This document shows positions 48,801-60,577 of a stretch of DNA of 64,000 nucleotides, one piece after another. The DNA is from Lepeophtheirus salmonis (lineage: Eukaryota > Arthropoda > Copepoda > Siphonostomatoida > Caligidae), in NCBI RefSeq assembly GCF_016086655.4, contig NC_052137.2, positions 4,092,001 to 4,156,000 of the forward strand, given 5' to 3'. A program made the position numbers and the translations under genes. The notes below the pieces were generated by a model, which did no database searches, was not told the DNA's origin, and was given only the letters and a program-made list of their open reading frames with translations. Position 1 is the stretch's first letter; each line of letters begins with the position of its first letter.

Positions 48801-51800
48801 AAAGTACTTAAGCTTTATACATTTGCCATACAAGGGATGAACGGGAAAGTAGGACTTGGGTAAATGAGAAGTCCTGTGGTTCAAAACCACACCGACAAAT
48901 GTGACCAATCAGCCGTAAACGACTTCATTACGTCGGACACAACATTGTTAACGACATTTGTTGCACTTTCTTTGCAAATTGATAACTTTTATTAACATTT
49001 TGCTTTGATAGTGCTCATTCATGATTGGTATTTAATTACATTTTGAATGGATATTTTTTTGTAAAAAAACACATGCAAGTATATCCATAGTAATTAATAT
49101 TTTTAAAAGTTTGTTTGTTTAAACTTTTGTAATTTGTAATAAAAAATATGAGGCAAGATAATCTTTGCTGAAACTTGTATATTAACATTCTAGCAATATT
49201 TAACATAATATATTCAACCTTTATTTATGTTAGTATATATTAATGTAAATACACATAAAAGAAAAATTTACTCATATGGGAAAAACAAAACTGCCCTCTA
49301 TATTCCAGACATCTAGAATTCCATTGTTGAGCCTTAGTCAATTTGGCTGAAAAGGCTGATACTTATGTAGAATTAAATTGAGTAGTCCTTCATTGACAAC
49401 TATGTATTTATCTTGTCAAATAAACTTTCAACATAAAAAAAAAGAGTTTTCTATTATATGTCAGGTATTTTTTTTTTCTTTCTTATTCGATATACAATAA
49501 TACATAAATTCGTATGGAAGTATCCATATATCTTAATAAAGTGCGCAATCAAAAATCTCTATTCTAATTAATTAATATATATTAAAAAAAATATCTAAAT
49601 GTCATTAATTTGTTTGATATTCTTTGATATAGTTTGACTAAAATCAGACATTAAAAGAAGGTGAAAAACAAGAGAAAAAAAAACATAAAATCAATAATCT
49701 GTATACTGTCAACTCAAAAGTAAGCTAGAATGATTTAATTTAAAATTGTGTATGAATTTTAAATAATACATTTTCTAAATCAATGGAAACGTTTAACTTA
49801 AATACATACGATAATTAACTATTTTGAGTAAAAAAAAAAACGAAACGACTAATTTAGCAAGAAAATTGTAGCCCAACGACCAATTGTGACTTCCAAGTTG
49901 AGGTTAGCTACGATTTCAGTATTATTGTTGAGAAAGTTTAGAGAATCTCTTACACTAAACCTCTCATTGAATATCACAAATGAAGAAAAATCATAATCAA
50001 GATTTTAGTAGTTCTAACTTCTGCATTAAAATGTATACTTATCGTATATTATCCAGTACCCTGGAAGTTGGAAGAAAATTTAGACAAGACAACTATTAAA
50101 GAATGCCCTTTTTGCTGTATAATGGAGGCTACTAATGATTTCTTGTGGGACGGGTCTCTTTTAAATATAAACTATAGAGACGTTCGGATGCTAATCTCAA
50201 AAGTGATGACTTTTTAACTATCTTTTGCAGAACAGACAGTCAAAAAGTTAATGTTGTCCAAACAACAGGATAGCATATGTTTTACAGCCTAAGGTCAAGG
50301 AAATAGAAAGGCATTGAATGATTAGGAAATATTATAAAGCTGTAGGCGAATGTTTTAAAATATTTATAGTTGTCAAATAATTTTTCTAATTACATAGGAG
50401 ATAAAATATCTTTTTATTAATGCATTTGCATGTTTATTTTTGTTCGTGTTTCTGTTTTATTTGTTTAAAATATGCCATTTAACGGCCAAGAAATCTATCT
50501 ACGGAAATATTTTACATAACTACACACAATTAGTTACATTTTTTGAGTATAAAAAAAAGGAACCAAAAAGTTTGCAAGTTTAAATAAAATAAGGGTAATG
50601 ACACAAGGGATAAAAAAGATGAACCAATAGATCCAAAGATCTGATAAGTAAATCAGATCAAGAAGAAAAAGTCTTGAGCCAATTCTGAGGAATAATAGTT
50701 GGTAAACATTCTATATTTTGTTTTAGTATTTCTCATTAATGGAGAGGGATTTGAGGATTATAATTGCTTCAGAGACGTTATCATGAGTCACGAAATGAGT
50801 TCTTGTGCTTTTATAATCCTTTGGAGATTCTTCATTCATCATTTACCATTTTAATGCACTAGATAATTTTTACACTTTTGTAGAACAGATTAAACGAGAT
50901 TTCTAGTTCTTGATGGCGAAAATATAGGACCTTAATGTCTATTATCTTTGAATTATTGAATGGAGTAATCTCAATTTCTATAAATATATCATTCTTGTTC
51001 CCCCTTTGAGCACAATGCATATTGCACTTAAAGAACCTAAAATTGATTGTCACAATAAAAGGATGCTAATTTTATTTCGAAGGTCATGTCGGGACCAAAT
51101 TAAGTATCTCAAATCAAATGAAGGTAATAAACTAAAAATTAAATTTCTTTTGTATAATATCTTATATCACAAATTTTGAGCATAAGGCCTACTAGTGACT
51201 TAAGTATGTCGATGACACACTGGGCTATATGTATAAATGAATTCATAAAATAAATTGCAATTTTCTCATTTTCATGATGTTGGTTCAAGATTGTTTTTAT
51301 GACAACGGACGTATATATGCATTTTATTTGCTTGACTGAATAAGAGCTCTGGTTATATATATGCATTTTTTCCATTTCAAAAATATATATGCTTAAATTT
51401 ATATGTAGAGATATATTAGTATTTATATTTAACATTTTATTTTATATATAAATTTTAAAAAGTTGTCACAAGAAAACGAGTTTTTATCCTGCGTTTGAAT
51501 AAATAAAAAATCATGTATATTATTTAAGCTAATAAAAATATATAAATATAATATATTTACCCAGAAAAATATACCTTGATTTATTTTCCTTGAAGCTATG
51601 ATAAAAAGAATATATATGCATTCATAATCCTAACATCATTGTGTGTTCAAAATAGGATTTTTACAAGCATGGCTTCATAAATAAACATGGCGGAAAATAT
51701 TTAATATAATCTATTTTAGTTATCAGAGATTTATGATTAATAACCCTGGGACTTTGAGACAGGTTCAAAATACTGCCGAAACTTTCAAGAATCATCAATG

Positions 51801-52179
51801 TTTCAGGTCCACGGCTGTACAGTTTAAACCACCACTGGCGCTTTCAGAACAACTAAGAACCCCTCCTAATTTCGCAAGACTTTTTATTTTTACAATTGTA
51901 GTGTTGACTATTGCTATCTACATTCGCAAATTTGAATTTAAATCAATCTGGATCACTGTAGGTTAACTATTTCAAAATTATAGGCTGTTATTAAAGAAAG
52001 GGACTATTTGGGTTAATAAATAATAAAAAACAAAATGTGAAAAATCAAACATTTTCCGCATGAAGCCGAAAATTTGATCCACGCTAGAGTGAGTATGTAA
52101 GATATATTTAATGTTGTAGGGTTCTCCAAGAGTCCTGTTTAGAATATAAAAAGCATTGTGGCTTCCAGTCAGAGTCTTT
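48801..52179. other. No supported gene
   Basis: Mostly AT-rich. A right-block-only R1 match lies at 49705-49736. A ~45-bp stretch at 51935-51985 resembles 63030-63075. Confidence 0.5.
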
Positions 52180-52665
52180 AGTGGTCCTTTGGCAGCAGTA
52201 GACGCAGAAAAATCGGGTTTATGGATGCGTGGGCACCGCCATAAAGTGAAGTCCGGCCGAGAGGCAATTAGGAAGTATGTCATTTCTCTGAATGTCAGTG
52301 ATTGGACTGTGAGGAGGTATGTAAAGGGTTTGGAGAAGGTATCTTTTGTATAAAAATATTGCCAACTACTTTTAACGGCAACCAAGGCCACTTAGGTCAG
52401 GAAGGACAGAAATGGTTGGTTTGATTAAAGCATAATGTGTCAACATCTCCTCACATGACTGTTCCTCCGCTCCCTCGTCTATAAAATTTGAAACATAGAC
52501 TAGAACAAAGCCTATGCTATCCCTAACACAATTTTGGATGACCTCAAGACTTCCTTCGAGCAGCATTTGGTAGCCATTTCCGAAGTTTTCTTTATACAGT
52601 ACTGCTGCAAATTTAGGCCCCGGTTGGAGGCCATAGAAGCAACCAAAGGAAATCATTTTGAAAAA
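52180..52665 (+). pseudogene. Tc1/mariner-type transposase, N- and C-terminal parts, middle deleted
   Basis: The plus-strand N-terminal part (~52190-52350) reads RGHRHKVKSGREAIRKYVIS, then LNVSDWTVRRYVKGLEKVSF: a second-HTH pattern (M-x-K-x-L-N-V-S-x-x-T-V-R-R-x-V-K). After a stop and ~80 unreadable bases come a decayed SPDLNPLD-like stretch (~52445) and a clear C-terminus: LDDLKTSFEQHLVAISEVFF, then IQYCCKFRPRLEAIEATKGN and HFEK. The catalytic core is absent. The long minus-strand open stretch over the same bases is a shadow. No terminal repeats were assigned. Confidence 0.7.
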
Positions 52666-52987
52666 ATAGAAATATATAAAAAGCCTAAATATTGTACTCC
52701 TTTTCGTTTTTGCGAAAAATTACCCTTTTTTTTCGTTACCAAAAAGACCACGATTTTACAAATATTTTGCGATTATTGTGATTAAAAGTTCATTAATTCA
52801 GTTTGATTTTCTAAAAATCAGCCATGTTGATTAAATCTATTAATTTTATTATATTTCTTAATTATATAATATTGTTGAGAAAATGATATTGTGACAAATT
52901 GACCAGAAATTGACTAATAAATTATTAAAAAACTAAATATCCTATAAATTGAGTTGTCTACATTTTGGAAGCTATAACATAACTGAT
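52666..52987. other. No gene seen
   Basis: AT-rich flank. Confidence 0.5.
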
Positions 52988-53635
52988 TCCCTGAAATTCC
53001 CCTCTGGTGAATTATCCCCAGTGAATTACCATCTATATTAATAAACCCATTTCATATAAAAAGACAAATAAGAAAGTTAGTCAATTTTTTTTTTTTTTTT
53101 TTGCATATCTATTCTCTATTAACTTTGTATATTCTATATATTTTCTAAATTAAGAGGCAATATAAACATGACATAATAAAAAAACATAAACATATATCAA
53201 TTTTAAATGAAATAAATATTCAAAATGCAATATTATGAGTAATAACTCCTAAATAATCAAAATTTTCATGATCCTCATAAAAATTTAAAATATTCACAGT
53301 ACGTTGACATCGTGTTCATTGAACAAGTGGAGGATGAACGTCAAGTTTTTGAATAGTCTCTATGCAAAACAAGTTTTCTTCATCTTTTAAAAGTTTCAGA
53401 AACTTCCAGAAAGCTGAATGTTATGAATCCATCCTTCTAATTACAAGTATATTAACAACATATTGTGACTATTTTAAATACTTATGAGAATCCTGAAAAG
53501 TTAATAGAAAATATTTATTCAAAAAAATCAACTTACTGGATCTTTTGATTTGAAATTAGTTTATTAATGTAGGTAAGTATTTTCCAGCTGGTAAGTCATA
53601 GGGGGGGGGGAATTCTCCTTAGGGGAATTTTCCGG
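52988..53635. mobile_element. Candidate ~650-bp element with GAATTCCCC-type inverted ends
   Basis: The left end contains ccctgaaattcccctctggt, then gaattatcccc. The right end, complemented, reads tccggaaaattcccctaagg, then agaattccccccc. The two are inverted copies with the same spacing of AATT-CCCC blocks. The ~550 bp between them is AT-rich without coding potential. No target-site duplication could be recognised. The end motif resembles the 15-bp minisatellite units at 30375 and 63180, so those loci may be related. Confidence 0.4.
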
Positions 53636-54540
53636 ATACTAGCATAATTAAATCTAAAAAATATTTCTTACAACTTGAAGCAAGAAGCTACGCTATTTAC
53701 TATGCGAGAATATTTGGGGAAATTTGATTAAATGATGCATATTTCATTTAGTTCCTAATGTTCAGAAACCATTCATGCATTACGCTTACAGGTATCCTAA
53801 ATTCAAAACTAAAAGTTTTTTATCAATAAAAAATGCTAAGCACTAAGATATGCCAAGCTTTTGAAAGGAAGTTTATTGCAGATACTTAAGTATGTATGTT
53901 AGTGTTCTAGTATAGAGAGTATAGACAATATCAGTATAAATAATCTTAAATAGAGTTTTAATAAGTAAGAAATAGGAGATAAATAATGGAGTTATTTATC
54001 AAACTAAATAATTACTAAATAACGCTGGCATATAGCATTAAAATTTTATCTACATGTAATGGTTACTTTTTGTAATAGAAATACATACAAAGCATTAAAC
54101 ACCCATTTTATCTGATTAAAGGTTAAAATTATTAGTTCCATTATTAAAAGTAATTAAGAAGTCTAAAAATTAAGAAAATTATTTTTTACCTATCAAAATA
54201 TAATTCTTTGTTATTTGCTCTAAAAGAAACAAATTAAAAACTACACTGTTATTTTTAGTAATTTTTTTTTTTTAATATGTCAGGAAAAAAAGTAATCTTG
54301 TACAAAAATCAAAAAAGGTAGAAAATATTTCTGTATTTATTTACTTCAAATATACACATAGGCCAATAATTTATATTAATATTGTAATTAATTGTTGGTT
54401 TTCCCAGCTGGTTTGATTTAATTCTCAATCATTTAAACTATAGTTTAAATTACTTATATTCTCTCTGATATGATCCCTTTTCAATAAATTACATATTTTT
54501 ATCATTATATAATTCATTGTAAAGATCAATTTGAAATAGT
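53636..54540. other. No gene seen
   Basis: AT-rich. Includes a 20-bp perfect palindrome at 54431-54450 (atttaaactatagtttaaat). Confidence 0.5.
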
Positions 54541-54606
54541 TTAAGTACCATTTACGACACACCTTAAGGGGTAATAAGAATAGTTGACTGATAAAAATGG
54601 ACGATA
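54541..54606 (+). repeat. R1 dispersed repeat, partial copy 7
   Basis: ttaagtaccatttacgacac, then accttaaggggtaataagaa and a following tgataaaaatggacgataat stretch, align closely with copy 1 (6126 onward). The right block is not recognisable. Confidence 0.5.
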
Positions 54607-54896
54607 ATATGATGAGTTTCAAAAATCCATAGTTATTCGAAAGAAGTTAAATAATTTTAAAAAAATTTTGAAAAAATTTCAAAAAATTATATAATTCAAG
54701 TAAAACTTTTTGGAAAAAGTTTATAAAAATTCAAAATTAATTTTTTTGAAAAAAAATTAATTCTCCTAAGTTTTCTTTCTCAAAAAAAGCAAGGAAAAAA
54801 CCCCAAAATCAGTTGGTATTCTATTCCTTCCAACATTACTGATAAAAGGAAAAAAGGAAAAATTTCAGCCACTGAAACAAAATTTACAGTAAATAT

Positions 54897-55556
54897 AAGT
54901 TGGGAAAAAGTAATTTCGTATTTTTCCAGTTATTTCAATACTATAAGAAGTGTTGTAATTTTTTAAATTTAACCAAGTATACCCCGTTCTGTTTGACATC
55001 TTAATGCCGACGAGAATCCAAAGTCATATTGTCCTTTTCGTTGAACCTCTTGTCCTTATTGTCAAAAAACTCAATCAAACAATTTTTGCAGGCCTCTATT
55101 GAGGCTAAATTTGTATATCCAATCACATTGGCCATAGACCGGAACAGGTAGTAGTTACTTGGTGCTAGGTCTGCACTGAAAGATAGATGGTTAAAACGTA
55201 TCATCCAACCTCTTGGAGCTTCTTGCATGTCATCAATGATGTATGAAGCACGATTTATCGCCAGAAACAGTCCATTTCAGAAATTGATTGATTTTATATC
55301 GATTTAGTAGGGATTTGCAGTTATATGAGATTTTTAAAAATATGGCAAATTTCTTCCTTGAAGACCTTCATAGTCGATGCACGATAATTTTGTACTGGAG
55401 TGTCCAATCCTCATACAATTCAAAATGCGTTTGTAGTATGCAACCACTACTTAACAACACCTGATGGTTTGATCCTATATGACCACTAATAAATAATATA
55501 TACTTAGTTTTAAAAAAGGCGGGAAATACGAAACTAATATTCACCCTTGGATGTAC
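54897..55556 (-). mobile_element. Mariner element, internally deleted, ~660 bp
   Basis: The left end is taagttgggaaaaagtaatt, similar to the right end of the mariner at 47061. The right end is degenerate (ccaagggtgaatattagttt on the minus strand). On the minus strand, a leader shared with the 47061 element (KYILFISGHIGS against KYILFIIGHIGS when translated) is followed by a short N-terminal piece. Then comes a deletion, then HTSLMTCKKLQEVGW, FSADLAPSNYYLFRSMANVI and ACKNCLIEFFDNKDKRFNEK. DLAPSNYYLFRSM is the classical mariner DLAPSDYHLFRSM motif, with the third catalytic Asp replaced by Asn. The catalytic middle is gone. Confidence 0.85.
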
Positions 55557-57198
55557 TCGTATGTCAATTTTATTTAACTTCTTAGTATAAATGGAGTCCT
55601 TTAAAGTTAGATACAGAGTGATTTTCATCTTCAGATAAACAAATTGAACGACTGATCCCCCTAAAAACGTATTCAACATCACAAATGTCATTAAGTTGAT
55701 TGTCTTGCATGATGGTAGAATTTTATATTTTGATAGATATTTAGGTATATGATAAACTTTCTATCATAAATTGTTCTCCCTAATAAAAATAGTTTGGTGT
55801 CATAGGGAATCCCAAAAAGTACCTACTATAAGTCTCGACACAAGTATAACTATGTGGATAATGTATAATCTTGATGGTAATAATATATAAACCACATTTG
55901 CATGAGTGAAAATGAACGTAAAAATATGATAGGGGGAGAGATGACATATTATTTAATATTTATTGTATTACAAAGTACTTTATTTACAAAACGAACCAGT
56001 ATTTGACACCGTTTTCTTTTTTTTGGCAGCGGTAAAGTTTACGTTTATTTTACGCTTCAGTTGTGTTTAAAATAAAAACTTCTGCATATCTTGACAAAAT
56101 TAGAATTTTAGTTGGAATTATAAGATCCAAGGGCGACCATCTATATATGTATGTTATATCAAATATTACAGTTTTTGGTCAAAGAATATATTTTTACACT
56201 TAAAAATTATTGAGAGAGTGGGAGAACGAAAATAAAAATATTGATTTTTTCACCCTTTGTTAGTTAACTTGGATGTTATACACCTTGAAATTAATAAAAA
56301 CAATTCTTCTTATTCCGTTGAATATTCATTTTATGGTCAATGCTTTAATAAATGCTCCTGAAATATTAAATCAGATTATATGCCATTCTTTTTTTATATT
56401 CATAATACATTTTAGGATTTATTTCTATATTTAGCCATTTTTTAATAGAGGTGTAATGAACGTTATAAACTGTATTTCTTGAAATGCGTTCCTTTGATTT
56501 CCTGATTTTTTTTTCAAATATGTAGATTGTGTGGCCCACAATGGTACCAACCAGAATGAAATAATTTATCCATTATTATATTTAATATACGCAACATTAT
56601 CAAAACTAATGGGTTCTAATTTGATTCCCGAAATTAGCGTGAAGTTATGAATATCTACTAATAATGTTTATCAATAATAAATATTTAATACGTTTACTAT
56701 AAGAATTACAAATTAATTATTGTTGATTTTTTTTTTTTTTAAATTTAGCGTTTATATTATTTTGAAATATGGAAATATTTTTTCTCAACGTCTTATATTT
56801 ATACATACATTTAGTTTTAAGCATTTAAAGTCATATTTACGAGTACAAACTGAACGGAAAAATTAAAAAAAGATACAAAATTAAAATAATTTAATTATAT
56901 TTATCGTTTATTTACATTAAATGTAATTCAATGCGTTATATATTTAGAGTGTCTTTTTCAAACAGTTCACTAACAGCGTTATAAAAAGGAGTTCAAGGCA
57001 TAACAACCCCAGATATTTGTTGAAGAAACAGCTACTTCATAAAGACTCTTGTTGACTTTGTTCTCAATAACACAAAACGTATTTTAAATACCACCTTTAC
57101 AAACTTGCATCTAATGCTGTTTAGATACCGATTGATGGCGGGCTCTCCTTTTACGAATTCTTAACACTCCTTGTAAGAAGAAAAAAAAATTAATTTAC
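55557..57198. other. No gene seen
   Basis: AT-rich. Nothing supportable. Confidence 0.55.
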
Positions 57199-57429
57199 GT
57201 AAGAACAAGTGGAAAAGTCCTCTTACCTGTTATTGGGTTGCCAGGAGTTATCGAATTTACGTGCAATGTTTGAGAAAAAGGTAAAAAAGGCTATGGAGTA
57301 ACACTGAAGGAGAGGCACGGGCCTTTCTTAATGTCTCCAGAAGCTGAAGAAGACAAGAATATCGAGATATCTATCACGGGATTTATTTTTAATGACTCAA
57401 TAAATAAAAATGCCTTGGAGTCTAGTTAA
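57199..57429 (+). pseudogene. Unidentified coding-like block, one internal stop
   Basis: One plus-strand frame runs 76 codons to a TAA at 57427-57429, with a single TGA after residue 25. It reads VRTSGKVLLPVIGLPGVIEF, TCNV, stop, EKGKKGYGVTLKERHGPFLM and SPEAEEDKNIEISITGFIFN. The amino-acid mix (Gly, Pro, charged residues, few Phe/Asn/Lys runs) is unlike chance translation of the AT-rich flanks. I do not recognise a family. On the other strand there is a textbook-looking donor (cag|gtaaga at ~57226) and acceptor (ttcttcag at ~57346), but the exon they would define has stops in all frames. It may be an old transposon ORF piece or a decayed host gene. Confidence 0.3.
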
Positions 57430-58086
57430 ACAGTTAGGGAATATATGAACGGGTTGACCGTTTTAATAGCTTAATTTTTTTTAATTTTATACACTTTCTA
57501 AAAGCTTCTCAGTGAAAATGAGTGAATTTGTAAAAAAAAAATAACTTTATGATTTTATTATTTTTATGTGCTTATTTATTGATTTTGATTATATTCACCT
57601 CTTTTGGTTGTGAATAGATGGATTAAGAACACTGTCAAAGCCACCCTAATGTATATTCTGTACTATATTAAAATTCACGACTCTTATAAAAACTACCAAA
57701 TATCAGGCCGATATATTTTATACAATATACATTGAAATAATCTAAAGTATAACCATTGTCATATAAGTAAGTTAGAATTAAAGGATAATATTTGACGGAA
57801 AAAACAATAAATACTTCAGTCGTATAATACTTTCATTTAGATAATATGAAATTTTTTATATATAACATAATATATCAAGTCGTAAAACTTTATTTTATGT
57901 TAGATATATATTCTATTATCTTTACGGCTTTATATCGTAGCGATCCATTTTGGATCATTAAATCAATTTCATTGTCTTATTATGTTTTCATTATTATCAG
58001 TATATGCGACAAATAACTAAGTTAAATAAAAGGGATTTTGGAAATTGAAATATACAGATCAATTCTAGTATTCCGTTGTATTTTTA
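57430..58086. other. No gene seen
   Basis: AT-rich flank of the family C element. Confidence 0.5.
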
Positions 58087-58948
58087 GGACTTAGAGTGTG
58101 CAGCAGCAAATCTTGCAGTAATTGATTCCCTTTAACAAATTCCTCAGATTTTTGATAATAATAGAGGCAAAGATTTGAAATTTTTACTGGTTTATTGAAA
58201 TTTCATTAGCTATATATTTTCTCAAAATGGTTTTTATTGGCATCTGGCATGGCTTTTATCCTAGAGCAGATGACTAAGGACGTCTTCCTCAAAAAGTATT
58301 TCCACTCCTTGTCTACTGTAACCTTCAGGGACTCCACATTGAGTTGAGAGGTCGCACAAGCCTTTCGCCCCACACCCCATACTCCAGAGGGTTCAAGTCC
58401 GGGCTTGACAGTTTTCAAATGTTCTTTCACCAGAATCCCTTCATGGGCGTCGGCAGGGGGCTTAGTTATTAATTTTTTTTTTTTTTTTTTTAATCCAAAA
58501 ATTATTTTTTTTTATAAAAAATTTCAGCTATTAAATTTATTTTTTAAATTTCCAAAAATTTACCTTTTTTTAACATCCTTTCCATCGGACTCCAATCCAT
58601 CTTCTCCTTCGCCTAGTCCAAAAAGGCTGTTAAGACTACCACTTCAAAGACTCTGTGCGAGGCTCAGACCATACTTTTCAGCTTCTTCACCTTGAAGACG
58701 AATATCTCCTATCAGGCCAATATCCTGACCATTTCTGCTACCTTGACATGGGCCTTGAACAAGTCGAACATCCTTTCTCTTTGAACATCTATTATCACTT
58801 TTGATCGTTATACGAATGTGATTTTTTAAATTGTTATAATTGAATTATAGAATTAGCTTATTGTTACTTGAAATAGTTTAAAACAAGGGATAGGATATCT
58901 AAACAAATATAAATCCTACTGCATGATTCGATGCCACACACAGTATTC
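58087..58948 (-). mobile_element. Family C Tc1/mariner-type element, internally deleted, 862 bp
   Basis: Imperfect inverted ends: ggacttagagtgtgcagcag at left; gaatactgtgtgtggcatcg complemented from the right. Both are flanked by TA (58085-58086 and 58949-58950). On the minus strand an N-terminal piece (~58760-58580) reads DLFKAHVKVAEMVRIL, two stops, EIFVFKVKKLKSMV (first HTH and basic linker). A T/A-rich stretch follows. Then comes the C-terminus from ~58440 to 58206: GLEPSGVWGVGRKACATSQL, then NVESLKVTVDKEWKYF and SRIKAMPDANKNHFEK, ending at a stop. The catalytic middle is lost. The C-terminal 74 codons are uninterrupted. Confidence 0.8.
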
Positions 58949-59159
58949 TAAAAATGTGAGAGTTTTATAAACAAAAGTTGATTATTAATTGGAAAAATAT
59001 GTGAAAAGGAGTAAATTTGTGTTAATTTCTAGATTATATAAAGATTTTATATTTTTCTACCAGAACTTTATATTTTTTACACAGTGGGAAATGTCTGATA
59101 TTGTAAATTGCAAATTTGAGAATTTGTTAAATGAATTATGTAAAATTAACTTTTAAATC

Positions 59160-59618
59160 ATTTAATAGATTGTGTTGTGCCGGTCCTTACGTATCACTAA
59201 AGACTATAGTTCCTTCCACTTCAGTCGTTGTCTGGTTCAGTTCAGTCCTCCAGCGAAAAGACTTGCTTTTCATACTTGTTCTGGATGATTTTGCATCGGG
59301 TCACACGCTTTACTGGGTACAAAGGCTTCAAACCCTGAAGAGGGTTTCTCTTTTAGGGATTAAAGTTTTAAGTCTTGCTTCACCAAAAGGTGCATGGTGG
59401 TCTGACTTCACAAGCAAGCACTATTTTACTCTCAAAGGTGCCTTTAGCTGGCTCAACAAATTATTTTTGACTTGATCTGGACCTTGTCGTACTTTTGATG
59501 TTTTTCTCGAGGTCAGCCGATACATAGTAGAGCGTTTCCATCCAAGCAGTTTAGGGATATCTGTTGGGGATTTTCCAGCTGTGAATAGTTTCAGAATTGC
59601 AGCTCTGCGTTGCTCCAT
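59160..59618 (-). pseudogene. Tc1/mariner-type transposase, N-terminal part
   Basis: The minus strand begins with ATG at 59618: MEQRRAAILKLFTAGKSPTD, then IPKLLGWKRSTMYRLTSRKT. This is a first-HTH signature (RxxILxLxxAGKSPTEIxKLL...STVYR) of a Tc1/mariner-superfamily transposase. The frame stops at 59421. Beyond it, shifted pieces such as CKIIQNKYEKQVFSLED can be read down to ~59160, but the match to a catalytic domain is poor. It is distinct from family C next to it. The plus-strand open stretch at 59131-59475 is its shadow. Confidence 0.6.
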
Positions 59619-60575
59619 GTTTTAAGTTTTAAAGTTTTTTTTATGAGGTTAAAAACGAATAAAGAAAAGGAAAAGAGATTATGTTTATACTTTGTATTGC
59701 ATATGATGTTTAGCACAGGATATATAGTTTCCAATATTGTGACGTTCCGTCAAAACATAAATCTAAAAGACGTATCTGAATCAAACTCAAAAATAGTCCG
59801 ATAAAAAGTTTGTTTTTATAGTTAAATATAAAATATTGTGAAATATAACATTTAATTAACAATGAGAAGGTGCTTTAAGCTAATACATTTTTACTTATTG
59901 AGAATAACTGCCTATAAAAATATTAAATTTACATATATTGAGCAATAATTGTAATATATAAATTTACTAAATAAATAAAGAATTAAATATTTTTGTAAAT
60001 TCGAATGAGAAAATTGTACTTTTAGAAAAGTAAGCATTTAAATTCCAAGCAGGAATATTTTTACAAGGTCAAATAATAAAAAGATTACTTAACTGACATG
60101 AAAATAACAATGTTAATTGGATTGGAGTGACGAGTAATAATGACAAGTCATTTAGTAATACTGAAGTACTGAATAGAAACCTAAACTGAAATGGTAGAAT
60201 TAGCTCTCAATAAGAGAATTCTGTACTAATAGAATTTATTTATTGTATTTAATTTTTTTAAATATTTGGATATCAGACAAGGACGTAATGTTCAATCCAT
60301 CTTGACCCACGTTAATAAGCTTATTAATTTTTTCATTTAGTCCTTAATTTAAAATATGGGGAAACTAGACCTGTTTATAAAAGATGCTTTTAGGCTTACA
60401 CAAGTACTTTAATTGGAAAGCTTAGGGCCTTAACTATGTTATTAGTGAATACTGTTGATGCTAGTTTAAAATTTGTGATTTTCTTCAAGGACTGATAAAA
60501 GCAACGGAACCAATACATTTAGGTATGCACTGAAATTCATTTATGAGTATGAGAAAACATGTTATAAATTCTAAG
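59619..60575. other. No gene seen
   Basis: AT-rich. Nothing supportable. Confidence 0.55.
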
Positions 60576-60577
60576 TA

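Noticed and set aside
48841..48905. T-arm-like hairpin (5-bp stem tgtgg/ccaca, 7-base loop ttcaaaa) suggesting a tRNA gene or tRNA-derived SINE
   Set aside because: No matching acceptor stem or D-arm/A box could be found 50-70 bases upstream; a single hairpin is not enough.
52372..52656. 94-codon minus-strand ORF
   Set aside because: Antisense of the transposase C-terminus on the plus strand, which has clear family motifs.
57226..57346. Minus-strand exon bounded by good-looking acceptor and donor sites
   Set aside because: All three frames of the enclosed sequence contain stops, while the plus strand has a longer protein-like frame.
58390..58400. GGTTCAAGTCC, a match to the tRNA internal B box
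   Set aside because: It is the antisense of the SPDLNPLE-type catalytic codons in the family C transposase; no A box or cloverleaf surrounds it.
59131..59475. 114-codon plus-strand ORF
   Set aside because: Begins in AT-rich flank and then runs antisense to a transposase remnant; no motifs of its own.
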